The notes: generated by a model from the sequence alone, not told the origin. A stretch of DNA of 64,000 nt from Thermoanaerobacterium thermosulfurigenes (GCF_051201035.1 NZ_JBPODR010000007.1:1-64000); one strand, 5' to 3'; shown: positions 53,842 to 61,830, numbered from the stretch's first letter. A program made the numbers and translations.

Positions 53842-53920
53842 TTTGACCTACAATCGTAGTTTTGAATGATGATGGTATAATTATATATCCTCAAAAATAA
53901 ACTGCGATTGTAGGGTATTT
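53842..53920. repeat. Paired CCTACAATCG inverted motif
   Basis: TTTGACCTACAATCGTAGTTTT (53842-53863, given here in two parts: TTTGACCTAC and AATCGTAGTTTT) and, on the minus strand at 53896-53920, the same core CCTACAATCGCAGTTT. The two copies face each other 33 bases apart, so RNA from here could fold into a long stem. Confidence 0.6.
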
Positions 53921-53944
53921 AAAAGACATTACTATTATTTATCT

Positions 53945-53961
53945 TTGTCAATATTTGACAA
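53945..53961. promoter_or_regulatory. Operator-like palindrome over a -35 box
   Basis: TTGTCAA-TAT-TTGACAA is a perfect 7-3-7 palindrome. Its right half is the -35 box TTGACA of the promoter at 53955, so a repressor bound here would block it. Confidence 0.6.
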
Positions 53962-53982
53962 ATTTCGATTTTATGATATAAT
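53955..53982 (+). promoter_or_regulatory. Promoter for the gene at 54018
   Basis: TTGACA (53955-53960), 16 bases, TATAAT (53977-53982): both boxes are consensus. Confidence 0.85.
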
Positions 53983-54017
53983 AAACATATAAAAATAAAA
54001 TTAAGGAGGTAATAATA

Positions 54018-54836
54018 TTGATAGAAAATGAAAAACTTGTAACTTATGAACCAATAGCAGAATATTTTAAATGCAGTACATATCAAATAAAAAAATTGTG
54101 GCAAAAAGGTTTAATCAAAGAGAAAAAAATGAAAAGTTTTCATGATTTTGGAAAAACATTTAAATATCCAGTGTTTGATTTAAATGAAATTATCAAAAAT
54201 GAAAATTACATTAAAAATTTTATTAAGACAAAAAAACAAAAAATAAGAGAATTAGAGATAACACCTCAAAATATAGCGGAATCATTATACATTATAAATA
54301 AATCAGCAAAAAAATCAAGAGATAGTAAACAAAAAAACTACGATATGGGCAATTATGGAATTACAGCGAGATGCAAAGATAGAGAACAATATTTATATAC
54401 TTTAAAAGATAAAGTAATTAAAAAAATACTTGATTTAAATTGGGGAATAATAAAAGGATATCATACCCAAGAAAGGGAATATTATTACGAAACAGAAATA
54501 TATGTTGATGAAAATGATAATGAAGTTGATTTATATAGTATTATCGATGATGAAGAAGAAAATTACATTGATGATGAATATTTAGCGAATGAATATAGAA
54601 TAAAAGTAAAATATATAACAAATATTGAAATCGAAATTAATTATTTATTATTAATTGAATTTTGTAATTTTACATTTCATATACCAACTGACGAAAAAGG
54701 TGTAAATAATTATGATTTTTTAGGGAAAATTGATAAAATTCCTGCTGAAAAAACAGTTAAGACAAATATTAAATACACAGAAGCAGTTAATCTTTTAGAA
54801 AATTTTATTAGTGAAGATAAGAAAATAGCAATTTAA
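54018..54836 (+). CDS. Unknown protein with N-terminal MerR-like HTH, 272 residues
   Basis: The N-terminus LVTYEPIAEYFKCSTYQIKKLWQKGLI resembles an excisionase/MerR-type helix-turn-helix. The remainder is not recognised; residues about 165-200 are very acidic (ENDNEVDLYSIIDDEEENY) and the tail has beta character. TTG 54018 follows AAGGAGG. It has its own consensus promoter with an operator-like palindrome and its own terminator, and lies directly before the polymerase gene, so a regulatory role is possible. Confidence 0.65.
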   Translation: MIENEKLVTYEPIAEYFKCSTYQIKKLWQKGLIKEKKMKSFHDFGKTFKYPVFDLNEIIKNENYIKNFIKTKKQKIRELEITPQNIAESLYIINKSAKKSRDSKQKNYDMGNYGITARCKDREQYLYTLKDKVIKKILDLNWGIIKGYHTQEREYYYETEIYVDENDNEVDLYSIIDDEEENYIDDEYLANEYRIKVKYITNIEIEINYLLLIEFCNFTFHIPTDEKGVNNYDFLGKIDKIPAEKTVKTNIKYTEAVNLLENFISEDKKIAI

Positions 54837-54837
54837 A

Positions 54838-54870
54838 AGATATAATGAATTATAATTATATCTTTTTTTT
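54838..54870 (+). terminator. Terminator before the polymerase gene
   Basis: AGATATAAT and ATTATATCT pair around 8 bases and lead into eight T. Confidence 0.85.
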
Positions 54871-54886
54871 ATTTAATTTTGAAAAC

Positions 54887-54914
54887 TTGACAAATTTTTA
54901 AAGTATGATATAAT
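54887..54914 (+). promoter_or_regulatory. Promoter of the polymerase gene
   Basis: TTGACA (54887-54892), 16 bases, TATAAT (54909-54914), consensus in both boxes and sharing the sequences CTTGACAAATTT and ATGATATAATA with the promoter at 53955. The leader to the ATG is about 100 bases and includes TTTCGTTTTGTCAATAA. Confidence 0.85.
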
Positions 54915-55022
54915 AAAAATAAGATTGCCTACTAAAGCAATATAAACCATCCCATTATATTATATTATTATTATTTCGTTTTGTCAATAAAAAAATATAA
55001 AAAATTCGAGGAGGAATTAAAA

Positions 55023-57818
55023 ATGAGGAAAAGAAGAATGTATAGCATTTATCAGATTAGTATTAATCATTTGGGAAAAGATGTAAACGATAATAAAATT
55101 CAAATCGGAGAAAATTTAATCACTGAATTGATACAAGCGATAAAGCATAAAGAATATAACGAATATGATGAGAATTTTATTCCTGAATTAGTTTATTTGG
55201 TAATTAATGACAATAGCGAGAAAACACAAGAAAAATTGAAAAATATTGATATAAACGGATTTGAAATAAATGGAATTAAATATAAGCGTTTAGGAAAATC
55301 ACCTGCAATGACAAGAACAGGTAGGATTGCATTTGTAGATGAAACGCTTAAAGAGCAGTTAGAAGAATTAATCATGCTCGGTAAGCACGTAGACAAAGCG
55401 GTAATAAGCAAATATGAAGCATACAGGGGTTTATCGTTTAGCACTTGTCTATTCTCGCCTGTTGTGCCTCGAAATGTTTGTATCATAGACGAATACAAAA
55501 CAAAGATAAATGAATATGTCAAGACAATTAAAGATAATCAAATCGTAGAAGGCAATTTTGATGTAGAAACGACGCTTTGGGATGGGATGGGAGTACATGA
55601 TCCGAAATGGGGTAAAAAAATAGCAAAATCGCTTGATATTCCATATACACCAGTTGGGTATCAGATACGCATGTTTCCATCAATCAAAGGTATGTCATAT
55701 GAATTCGATTTTAAAGCGTTTTACAAAGAAAAAGGTATATCTACAATAACCGATATATATGATAAAACATGGAATATAGATGAATTAGACGCGATTTGGA
55801 ATACAAGCATGTTTAAGTTTTGGAAATATTTCACATCATGGAATGAATTCATAGAATTAAGAGAAAAATATTACGCACCACTAAATATGGATAAAATCGG
55901 AATAGCAAAATGGGTAATACCTTCAAGTAGAGCCGAAAAATATAGCAAAACATCATATCAGTATTTACAAAGTTTAGCATTGAGTGGTAAAGATGTAATA
56001 GATTTAGCAAGTTATACAAAAGAATTAGTCGAAAATGTGTATAAAGGCGATGTCGATTATACGTTAGCATTTTTAGGTCTTATATCACGTAGTAAAAACG
56101 AAGATGAAACAGAATTAGAAATAAATAACAAAATATTAGCAGGTAAGATGTATACTGCACTTCAATTGAATCCTGAATTGATTTTTAAAGACCCATATTT
56201 CAAATCATTCATAAAAAAACAACTTCAACGCACTATTGATGAAATGAAGTTAGGAAGATTATACATCGAGGGTCGCAATTCATTCATCGTACAAGACCCG
56301 ATTGCATATTTGGAAAACGCAGTAGGATTACTAATTAAAGGGTGCTTAAACAAAGGTGAATTTTATTCGGTAGGACTTGAAGGATATAGAGCAACGTTTA
56401 GAAGTCCTCTCATTCATTCAAGCGAGATTGGGAAAGATTTGTATGTGAACAACGATTTGACGCAAAAATGGCTATCGAGATATGATAATGTACTTGTTTT
56501 AAATGCTTTTGATTTAACCGCCGCAAAGCATTCGGGCAGTGACTTTGACGGGGACACTTATTTCCATACAAGTAATAAAATGGTAATTAATGCAGTAATC
56601 ACTGAAAACAATCCAATTATTGTAAATCTCGAGGATAAAGCAACTGCAAAAGCAGAGCCAATCAACGATAATTCGATATTGCAATTCGATTTAAGAACGC
56701 TTGATAATAAAATAGGCAAAATAACAAACATGGCGACATTTTGGACAACATTAGGCAGTGCGAAAGGTAACGTCAATAAATTTGATGACAAACTCACAAA
56801 ATTAAGGATATATCAAGGCATTGAAATTGATTCAGCAAAAACGGGTATACATCCTCAAATTGATGATGACGTGAGAAAATATGCTGATAAATACAAGCCA
56901 TACTTTTTGCAGAAATATCAATATGGTAAGAATTACAACATCATGAAATATGCAGACAAAGCAACGATGAATATTCTCTGTAAACATATCGAAAACTGGG
57001 AACAAAAGAATTTTGTATGGGATAAAAAAGAATACACAGACGCAAATAGAGTAGCAGAATATATCATCAACAGAGAATATATGAGAGAACACAAAGAACT
57101 ATACGCTAAAGTCAAGCAATTCTATATAAAATATAAGCAGAATATAGCACAACTACATCTCAAGAAAGCATCAGATGAAGAATATAGCAGATTCTTTAAT
57201 CTATCTCAAATAAAATTCGATAAAATAAGCGATGACAAAAAAGCATTAGCGATGTTTGCTATTTATGTCAATTATATTGATGATAGAAAATCGAATAAAA
57301 GTTATTTATTCCCGTGGCTTGTCGCATCAGAAGGAATTTTAAAAATACTCGAAGAAAAACAAGAAGAAACAAAGCGCATAATTAAATCAATTGATAAAAA
57401 AGAACTTGAAGAATTGGAAGAAAACGTCAAAATAATTGAAATGCTCGGCAAGAAATTCAAAAGTGAAATAATGAAAATAGATATTCACGTCGATGAAGTT
57501 ATCAAACAAAACAAAGAGAGAATAAATATAGAAACATCAGTTGTAAATTGTAAAGGTGAAGAATTTGCAAAAGCGATAAAAGAAAATGATATAGTTACTC
57601 TTATGCCAAAATATGTAAACGATATAGAATACGTGGGATTATTTCAAAACGATGAATATCTGGGATGTATACCACAGAATCAAACGCATATCGATATTAA
57701 TACTTGTCTTAAAGATTATTATGATACTCAATTCAAAGTTGAAATTGTAAAAGTCAATCAAAAGAGCGCAAAAATTAAACTAAATATGATAGCAGATTTC
57801 GATAAAGAAATTGATTAA
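55023..57818 (+). CDS. Single-chain RNA polymerase, YonO/QDE-1-like
   Basis: A 931-residue protein. From N to C it shows DGMG (residues 187-190), YQIR...KG (213-223), RSPLIHSSEI (460-469) and SGSDFDGDTY with the DxDGD triad at 507-511. This order matches the two double-psi beta-barrel polymerases (eukaryotic RNA-dependent RNA polymerase QDE-1 and phage SPbeta YonO), in which the three Asp bind magnesium. YonO (about 905 residues) is a DNA-dependent RNA polymerase for phage late genes, so that is the likeliest role. AGGAGG (55009-55014) sets ATG 55023; the in-frame ATG at 54981 lacks a site. Its own host-type promoter would make it an early gene. Confidence 0.85.
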   Translation: MRKRRMYSIYQISINHLGKDVNDNKIQIGENLITELIQAIKHKEYNEYDENFIPELVYLVINDNSEKTQEKLKNIDINGFEINGIKYKRLGKSPAMTRTGRIAFVDETLKEQLEELIMLGKHVDKAVISKYEAYRGLSFSTCLFSPVVPRNVCIIDEYKTKINEYVKTIKDNQIVEGNFDVETTLWDGMGVHDPKWGKKIAKSLDIPYTPVGYQIRMFPSIKGMSYEFDFKAFYKEKGISTITDIYDKTWNIDELDAIWNTSMFKFWKYFTSWNEFIELREKYYAPLNMDKIGIAKWVIPSSRAEKYSKTSYQYLQSLALSGKDVIDLASYTKELVENVYKGDVDYTLAFLGLISRSKNEDETELEINNKILAGKMYTALQLNPELIFKDPYFKSFIKKQLQRTIDEMKLGRLYIEGRNSFIVQDPIAYLENAVGLLIKGCLNKGEFYSVGLEGYRATFRSPLIHSSEIGKDLYVNNDLTQKWLSRYDNVLVLNAFDLTAAKHSGSDFDGDTYFHTSNKMVINAVITENNPIIVNLEDKATAKAEPINDNSILQFDLRTLDNKIGKITNMATFWTTLGSAKGNVNKFDDKLTKLRIYQGIEIDSAKTGIHPQIDDDVRKYADKYKPYFLQKYQYGKNYNIMKYADKATMNILCKHIENWEQKNFVWDKKEYTDANRVAEYIINREYMREHKELYAKVKQFYIKYKQNIAQLHLKKASDEEYSRFFNLSQIKFDKISDDKKALAMFAIYVNYIDDRKSNKSYLFPWLVASEGILKILEEKQEETKRIIKSIDKKELEELEENVKIIEMLGKKFKSEIMKIDIHVDEVIKQNKERINIETSVVNCKGEEFAKAIKENDIVTLMPKYVNDIEYVGLFQNDEYLGCIPQNQTHIDINTCLKDYYDTQFKVEIVKVNQKSAKIKLNMIADFDKEID

Positions 57819-57846
57819 TAAAATTTTAGTTTTATTCAAAAATAAA

Positions 57847-57892
57847 TACTATATATAGTGTATAAATGATTAATAATACACTATATATAGTA
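57847..57892. repeat. Perfect 17-bp inverted repeat
   Basis: TACTATATATAGTGTAT (57847-57863), a 12-base loop, and ATACACTATATATAGTA (57876-57892). It begins 28 bases after the polymerase stop codon. No T run follows. Confidence 0.85.
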
Positions 57893-57922
57893 CCAAACCT
57901 AATCTTTGATATAAAATACGCC

Positions 57923-58008
57923 TATATTTGCCTTGTATTGCAAGTTTATTTAAAGGGGGTACTAAATATATTACCTCAATTTTAAACTTCAATTGTAGGG
58001 CAAATATA
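57923..58008. repeat. Imperfect inverted repeat with TATATTTGCC arms
   Basis: The left arm (57923-57948) has TATATTTGCC, TTGTATTGC and AAGTTTA; the right arm (57983-58008), read on the minus strand, has TATATTTGCC, CTACAATTG and AAGTTTA. The flanks agree and the centre differs. Confidence 0.6.
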
Positions 58009-58024
58009 GACGCCATACCACGAT

Positions 58025-58052
58025 TTGACAACTTCAAAAAATGTGGTATAAT
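58025..58052 (+). promoter_or_regulatory. Promoter for the gene at 58202
   Basis: TTGACA (58025-58030), 16 bases, TATAAT (58047-58052). Leader of about 140 bases. Confidence 0.85.
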
Positions 58053-58201
58053 AGAATATTATCGACGAAATCGAAAGGCACAATACACCACAATGTAAGT
58101 TTATCACCAAATTTCGATTTTGTCAATAGTTTTGCTATCGACAAATTTGAAAGGGTATTCATATTATGAAGTGCCTTGAAAAAAATAAGGAGATGGTTTA
58201 G

Positions 58202-58753
58202 ATGATTTACAGGGTTAATCATAATATAGAAGGTGACTATATAGGCATAAATAAAGATGTTTTCAAATATCTTAATGCAGATGAAGCAGGATTTGCTATG
58301 TTACATAGTTTATTAAAAAAAACAAATCCTAAATTTTACCAAAAACATTGTAATAATAATATAAACGATATTGAATTAGTTAGGAATTCATTTTTTGAGA
58401 AAGACAAAATCAAGTGGGAAATGGGAAATAAATTTACAAATATCGATAACTATTCATTACTTGACCCTAATCTATCTTTGTTATCAAAAGGTGTTTTATT
58501 CTATATGCTCACAAAATCCAACAATTGGCAATTTTACATTTCAACAATGGCAAAAGATATGCAAATATCACCACAAAGAGTCAATAAAGCGATAGAAGAA
58601 TTAATATCGAATAAGTATTTGACACGTAAAAAAATAAAAAGAGGTAATATTAATTGCTATGATTTTACAGTTTACGAACTGCCTTATGGATTTGAATTAA
58701 ATTTTAAGGAGGTAAAAAACGATGAAAACAATATACAGAACGAACAAAAATAA
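58202..58753 (+). CDS. Winged-helix protein, 183 residues
   Basis: Residues about 78-160 form a winged helix: NKFTNIDNYSLLDPNLSLL, KGVLFYMLTKSNNWQFYIS, then QRVNKAIEELISNKYLTRKK. The first 75 residues look like a worn copy of the same module (YIGINKDVFKYLNADEAGFAML). The next gene carries two better copies. Such domains occur in phage replication and regulatory proteins. AAGGAGATGG precedes ATG 58202. Confidence 0.7.
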   Translation: MIYRVNHNIEGDYIGINKDVFKYLNADEAGFAMLHSLLKKTNPKFYQKHCNNNINDIELVRNSFFEKDKIKWEMGNKFTNIDNYSLLDPNLSLLSKGVLFYMLTKSNNWQFYISTMAKDMQISPQRVNKAIEELISNKYLTRKKIKRGNINCYDFTVYELPYGFELNFKEVKNDENNIQNEQK

Positions 58754-60095
58754 AGAAAATTTTACACAAGTTGACAATGGTTTGATAAAACATTTAAAAC
58801 CAAAAGAGTTGGGCTTGATGATTTATTTCTTGTCAATGCCTGACTATTATAAGTTTTCAATCGAAGAAATAGAAAGCATAACATGTGATAAAACTTGGGC
58901 TATCAAGTCAGGAATAAAAGAATTGGAAAATAAAGGATATTTAATTAAATTAAAAGAAAGAGATAAGATTAAGCAAGTAAATTACGTTAGATATATCATC
59001 AAAGAAAATCCAGATATTGAAATTAATGTTGAAAATAAAGACATAAATATATATAGAATTACTAAAATTAAGAATTTTACACAACTTGACAAAGGATTTA
59101 TTTTTGATGATAGATTATCACTCAACGCAAAAGGCATATTATTTTATATGTTATCTAAACCCAATTATTGGCAATTTTACGTAACCGAAATAAAAAAAGA
59201 TTTAGATGTTAGCAGAAAACTAATTTGGGCTGGATTAGATGAATTAGAAAAATATGGATATATTAAAAAGAAAATGGTAAATAAAAGAAAAAATCAATAT
59301 ATTATATTTGAAAAACCAAACATAATTAAATTGGTAAAATTTAGTGAAAGTTGGAAAAGTAACACTGAAAAGTTGGAAAAGGAACACTTAAAAGTTGGAA
59401 AAGGAACACTGAAAAGTAGAAAAAGCGACACTAATAATAATCTTATAAACAATCTTATAAATAATTCTTATCAAAATAAATCAAAATTGGTTAATTTTGA
59501 TTTGCAGGAAAATAAAATTAATTTTAATTTGAGTAATAATACTTCTAAAGATAATTACATTTCTGAATTGTTAAATAATAATGAACAATTCATAGGGGAA
59601 AATAGTATTATTAATAATGTTGAACATAAAAATAGTAATAATGAAGAATATAGTCACTATCGTGACTTTGAAATGGGAAAAGAAGAAGAAAATGAAGATG
59701 AATATGATGAAAGATTCGATGATGTAGAAACTGTATCAACTCCAATATTTTCTTCTCGTATTGAAAGTAGTTTAAAAGATAATAAAGATAATGAATTATT
59801 AAATAATTTTGAAAATAATAATGATACTTTTGAAATAAATAAAGAAGTATTAACCGATTGTCAAAAAAATAACGATATAGAACAAGAAAAAATCACTTCA
59901 AATAATAATGAAGTGAATCTCGACTATGAATATGATAACACAAAAGAAGAAGATTGTCAAGTCGATGAAGATATATTGCCATGGGAAACTGAAGAAGAAT
60001 ATTACGAAAGAAAAAAAGAAGAAAAAGAAGGTAATAAACAAACTGAAGAAAGTGCATATGACATAATAAAAAAAATACTTGAAAGCATTAGTTAA
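58722..60095 (+). CDS. Tandem winged-helix protein with acidic tail, 457 residues
   Basis: Two copies of a winged-helix module: residues about 12-95 (NFTQVDNGLIKHLKPKELGL) and about 111-190 (NFTQLDKGFIFDDRLSLNAK; GILFYMLSKPNYWQFYV). The rest (about 215-457) is Asn/Glu/Asp-rich low complexity, probably disordered. The layout recalls phage and plasmid replication initiators with HTH domains, but no initiator motif is certain. AGGAGG sets ATG 58722, overlapping the preceding paralogue by 32 bases. Confidence 0.7.
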   Translation: MKTIYRTNKNKENFTQVDNGLIKHLKPKELGLMIYFLSMPDYYKFSIEEIESITCDKTWAIKSGIKELENKGYLIKLKERDKIKQVNYVRYIIKENPDIEINVENKDINIYRITKIKNFTQLDKGFIFDDRLSLNAKGILFYMLSKPNYWQFYVTEIKKDLDVSRKLIWAGLDELEKYGYIKKKMVNKRKNQYIIFEKPNIIKLVKFSESWKSNTEKLEKEHLKVGKGTLKSRKSDTNNNLINNLINNSYQNKSKLVNFDLQENKINFNLSNNTSKDNYISELLNNNEQFIGENSIINNVEHKNSNNEEYSHYRDFEMGKEEENEDEYDERFDDVETVSTPIFSSRIESSLKDNKDNELLNNFENNNDTFEINKEVLTDCQKNNDIEQEKITSNNNEVNLDYEYDNTKEEDCQVDEDILPWETEEEYYERKKEEKEGNKQTEESAYDIIKKILESIS

Positions 60096-61140
60096 TTTTT
60101 AAAGATTCGGATTATTGTTTTGGTACTTTCAGTATTAATCGGAATGATCAGTACTGATTAGTACTGAAAATTGCAACTTCACGTCCGTATTGAAAAAATA
60201 GGATATATAGATTTTCTATATATCTAATTCTACAATTGACATTGTAGATATTTATTATCGTTATTTATCTTTAAGCATTTTTTAAACTGATTTCAAATCG
60301 CAGTGAGAAATAGCATAATATTTAAACTCGCCATTTTTTCAAAATATATGCTTATATCTCATATATATCATTTAAAACTCGATCCTCGAAATACGCATGA
60401 ATACTGGGTTAGAGGTAAACTCGCCATTTTCTCTATATAGAGATGTTGCATTTTTACTTTTTAAAGAATTGCCTTCAAAGCATTGATATTACTATATTTG
60501 AGGCACTTTACTAAAAATTCAATATCGATGAAATAACTAAAAATCAAGGTTTTTAAATATCAGATATAAATTTTCTATGTTAATAGAAATTTAAGATAAA
60601 TTTTTAATTTATTCTATTTTCTACAGACGTGTTGATGAAAATTTGAGTAGTCAAAACGTACACTACTGACGGAAAAAATATCTAAAAATACTCAAAAACG
60701 TTGATATTTCAAGCAATTTGAGTAGCCCTAATTTTGAGAGTAACTGATATAATTAACATATATTCATTTGGCTAACGCCAAAATGAAATGGGGCAAAGTG
60801 TTAGTATGCTTTGCTTCCATTATATCGCTAGTACAACTATCTTCTTTACTCATGGTGCTTTTGCCATTTTAGCGGAGTTCGATTCTCCCTTCCTCCGATT
60901 TTAAAAATGATAAAATGGCTATGCAGATGAGTATTTCTGCTATGGGATAAATAGATAAATCTATCCCTGAATTGCTTTTTAAAACAAACGTAGCAATGCA
61001 GTGCTACATCGCCTGTGTTGCTATGTTTATATAAACAAATTTACAAAATATAAGTTTGTTAATGAGAGATACAAAATGTAACTCTGTTTATCTCATTTTT
61101 GAGAACTACTGATTTAAAAACGAATGAAAGGATGATTTGA
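60096..61140 (+). other. Gene-free, hairpin-rich tract; candidate structured RNA
   Basis: About 1,045 bases without a gene in a gene-dense element. Strong hairpins include 60127-60169 (14-bp stem), 60202-60224 (10-bp GATATATAGA/TCTATATATC), 60230-60247 (CTACAAT/ATTGTAG), 60765-60785, 60787-60821 (12 pairs with one bulge), 60944-60967 and 60990-61007. TAAACTCGCCATTTT occurs twice (60323-60337, 60414-60428). A tRNA T-arm-like GGAG-TTCGATT-CTCC is at 60874-60888. Size and prophage place recall large phage RNAs (GOLLD, ROOL), but I cannot match a consensus. Confidence 0.45.
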
Positions 61141-61347
61141 TTGAATACAATCGAAGAATTAAAGCAAATCGAAAGCAAAATTGATGAAATATTAGAAAAA
61201 TATGTAAATAAGCATAATCAAGTAAATCTTGAAGAAATTGAAGGCAATGATGCGGTTAAATTGACTGAATATTTTAGAAAAGAAAAAGAAATTCTTATCG
61301 ATAAGTTAAGACATGTCCAATTAATGCTTAACGAATTTGATGAGTGA
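61141..61347 (+). CDS. Small coiled-coil protein, 68 residues
   Basis: MNTIEELKQIESKIDEILEKY is a heptad-type helix followed by a second helix. TTG 61141 follows GAAAGGATG. No family recognised. It is the first of three small genes with nearly the same leader (GAAAGGATG then A/G and ATTGAA or similar). Confidence 0.6.
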   Translation: MNTIEELKQIESKIDEILEKYVNKHNQVNLEEIEGNDAVKLTEYFRKEKEILIDKLRHVQLMLNEFDE

Positions 61348-61393
61348 GGGGATAAAATATCCCCTCATAATTTATTTGAAAGGATGAATGAAT

Positions 61394-61621
61394 ATGGAAA
61401 TAAATGAAATATTCGAGGGCGTGGAAGAAGTAATTAAAAATCTCGATGATATGTACATCTTATCAGGCGGAAGCGAGGAACTCATGAGAGAAGAAGATAG
61501 AATTGCTTACGCACAAGAGATGGCAAAATTGAAATTATACCTAATCGCTACATCACAATTTTTGGCTGAAATGAATGATGTTGCGGACTACTGGATAAAT
61601 AAATATTTATTCAAACAGTAA
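61394..61621 (+). CDS. Small acidic helical protein, 75 residues
   Basis: MEINEIFEGVEEVIKNLDDM, then REEDRIAYAQEMAKLKLYL: an all-helical acidic protein, not recognised. AAAGGATG favours ATG 61394 over ATG 61388. Similar in size and style to its neighbours, perhaps related to the gene at 61642. Confidence 0.6.
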   Translation: MEINEIFEGVEEVIKNLDDMYILSGGSEELMREEDRIAYAQEMAKLKLYLIATSQFLAEMNDVADYWINKYLFKQ

Positions 61622-61641
61622 ATACGAAAGGATGGATTGAA

Positions 61642-61830
61642 ATGGAAGTTACAGATAACATCGAACTGTTAAACAAAGGAATAATACGTGCTATGCGTAG
61701 ATTAGCAAAAATTGAAGATGAGAATAAAAAAGAAAATGAGATGCTAAAAATCGATTTATATTTTTGGGCTTTGAATGAATATCTACAAAAAGCAAAGGTG
61801 ATTTGTCATGACACCGCTGGAAGCAATTAG
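61642..61830 (+). CDS. Small helical protein, 62 residues
   Basis: MEVTDNIELLNKGIIRAMRRL with KIEDENKKENEMLKIDLYFWALNEYLQKA resembles the protein at 61394 in its pattern (helix, charged link, then KxxLYxxAxxxFL/YL), so the two may be distant paralogues. GAAAGGATGG precedes ATG 61642. It overlaps the following Cys-rich gene by 23 bases. Confidence 0.6.
   Translation: MEVTDNIELLNKGIIRAMRRLAKIEDENKKENEMLKIDLYFWALNEYLQKAKVICHDTAGSN

Larger units (their letters stand above)
57819..58201. promoter_or_regulatory. Repeat-rich regulatory gap after the polymerase gene
   Basis: No gene. In order: a perfect 17-bp inverted repeat (57847-57892), an imperfect inverted pair sharing TATATTTGCC and AAGTTTA (57923-58008), a consensus promoter (58025-58052) and, in its transcript leader, an inverted repeat GACGAAATCGAAA (58064-58076) with TTTCGATTTTGTC (58112-58124). 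Confidence 0.6.

Noticed and set aside
53842..53920. BlaI/CopY operators (TACAnnTGTA)
   Set aside because: The CTACAAT motifs are facing pairs 33 or more bases apart and lack the compact TACAnnTGTA palindrome.
60323..60428. CRISPR array
   Set aside because: The 15-bp repeat occurs only twice, 91 bases apart, and no cas gene is in the window.
60787..60900. Complete tRNA gene
   Set aside because: Only the T arm and the 3' acceptor strand look right; no matching 5' acceptor strand or D arm was found within a plausible distance.
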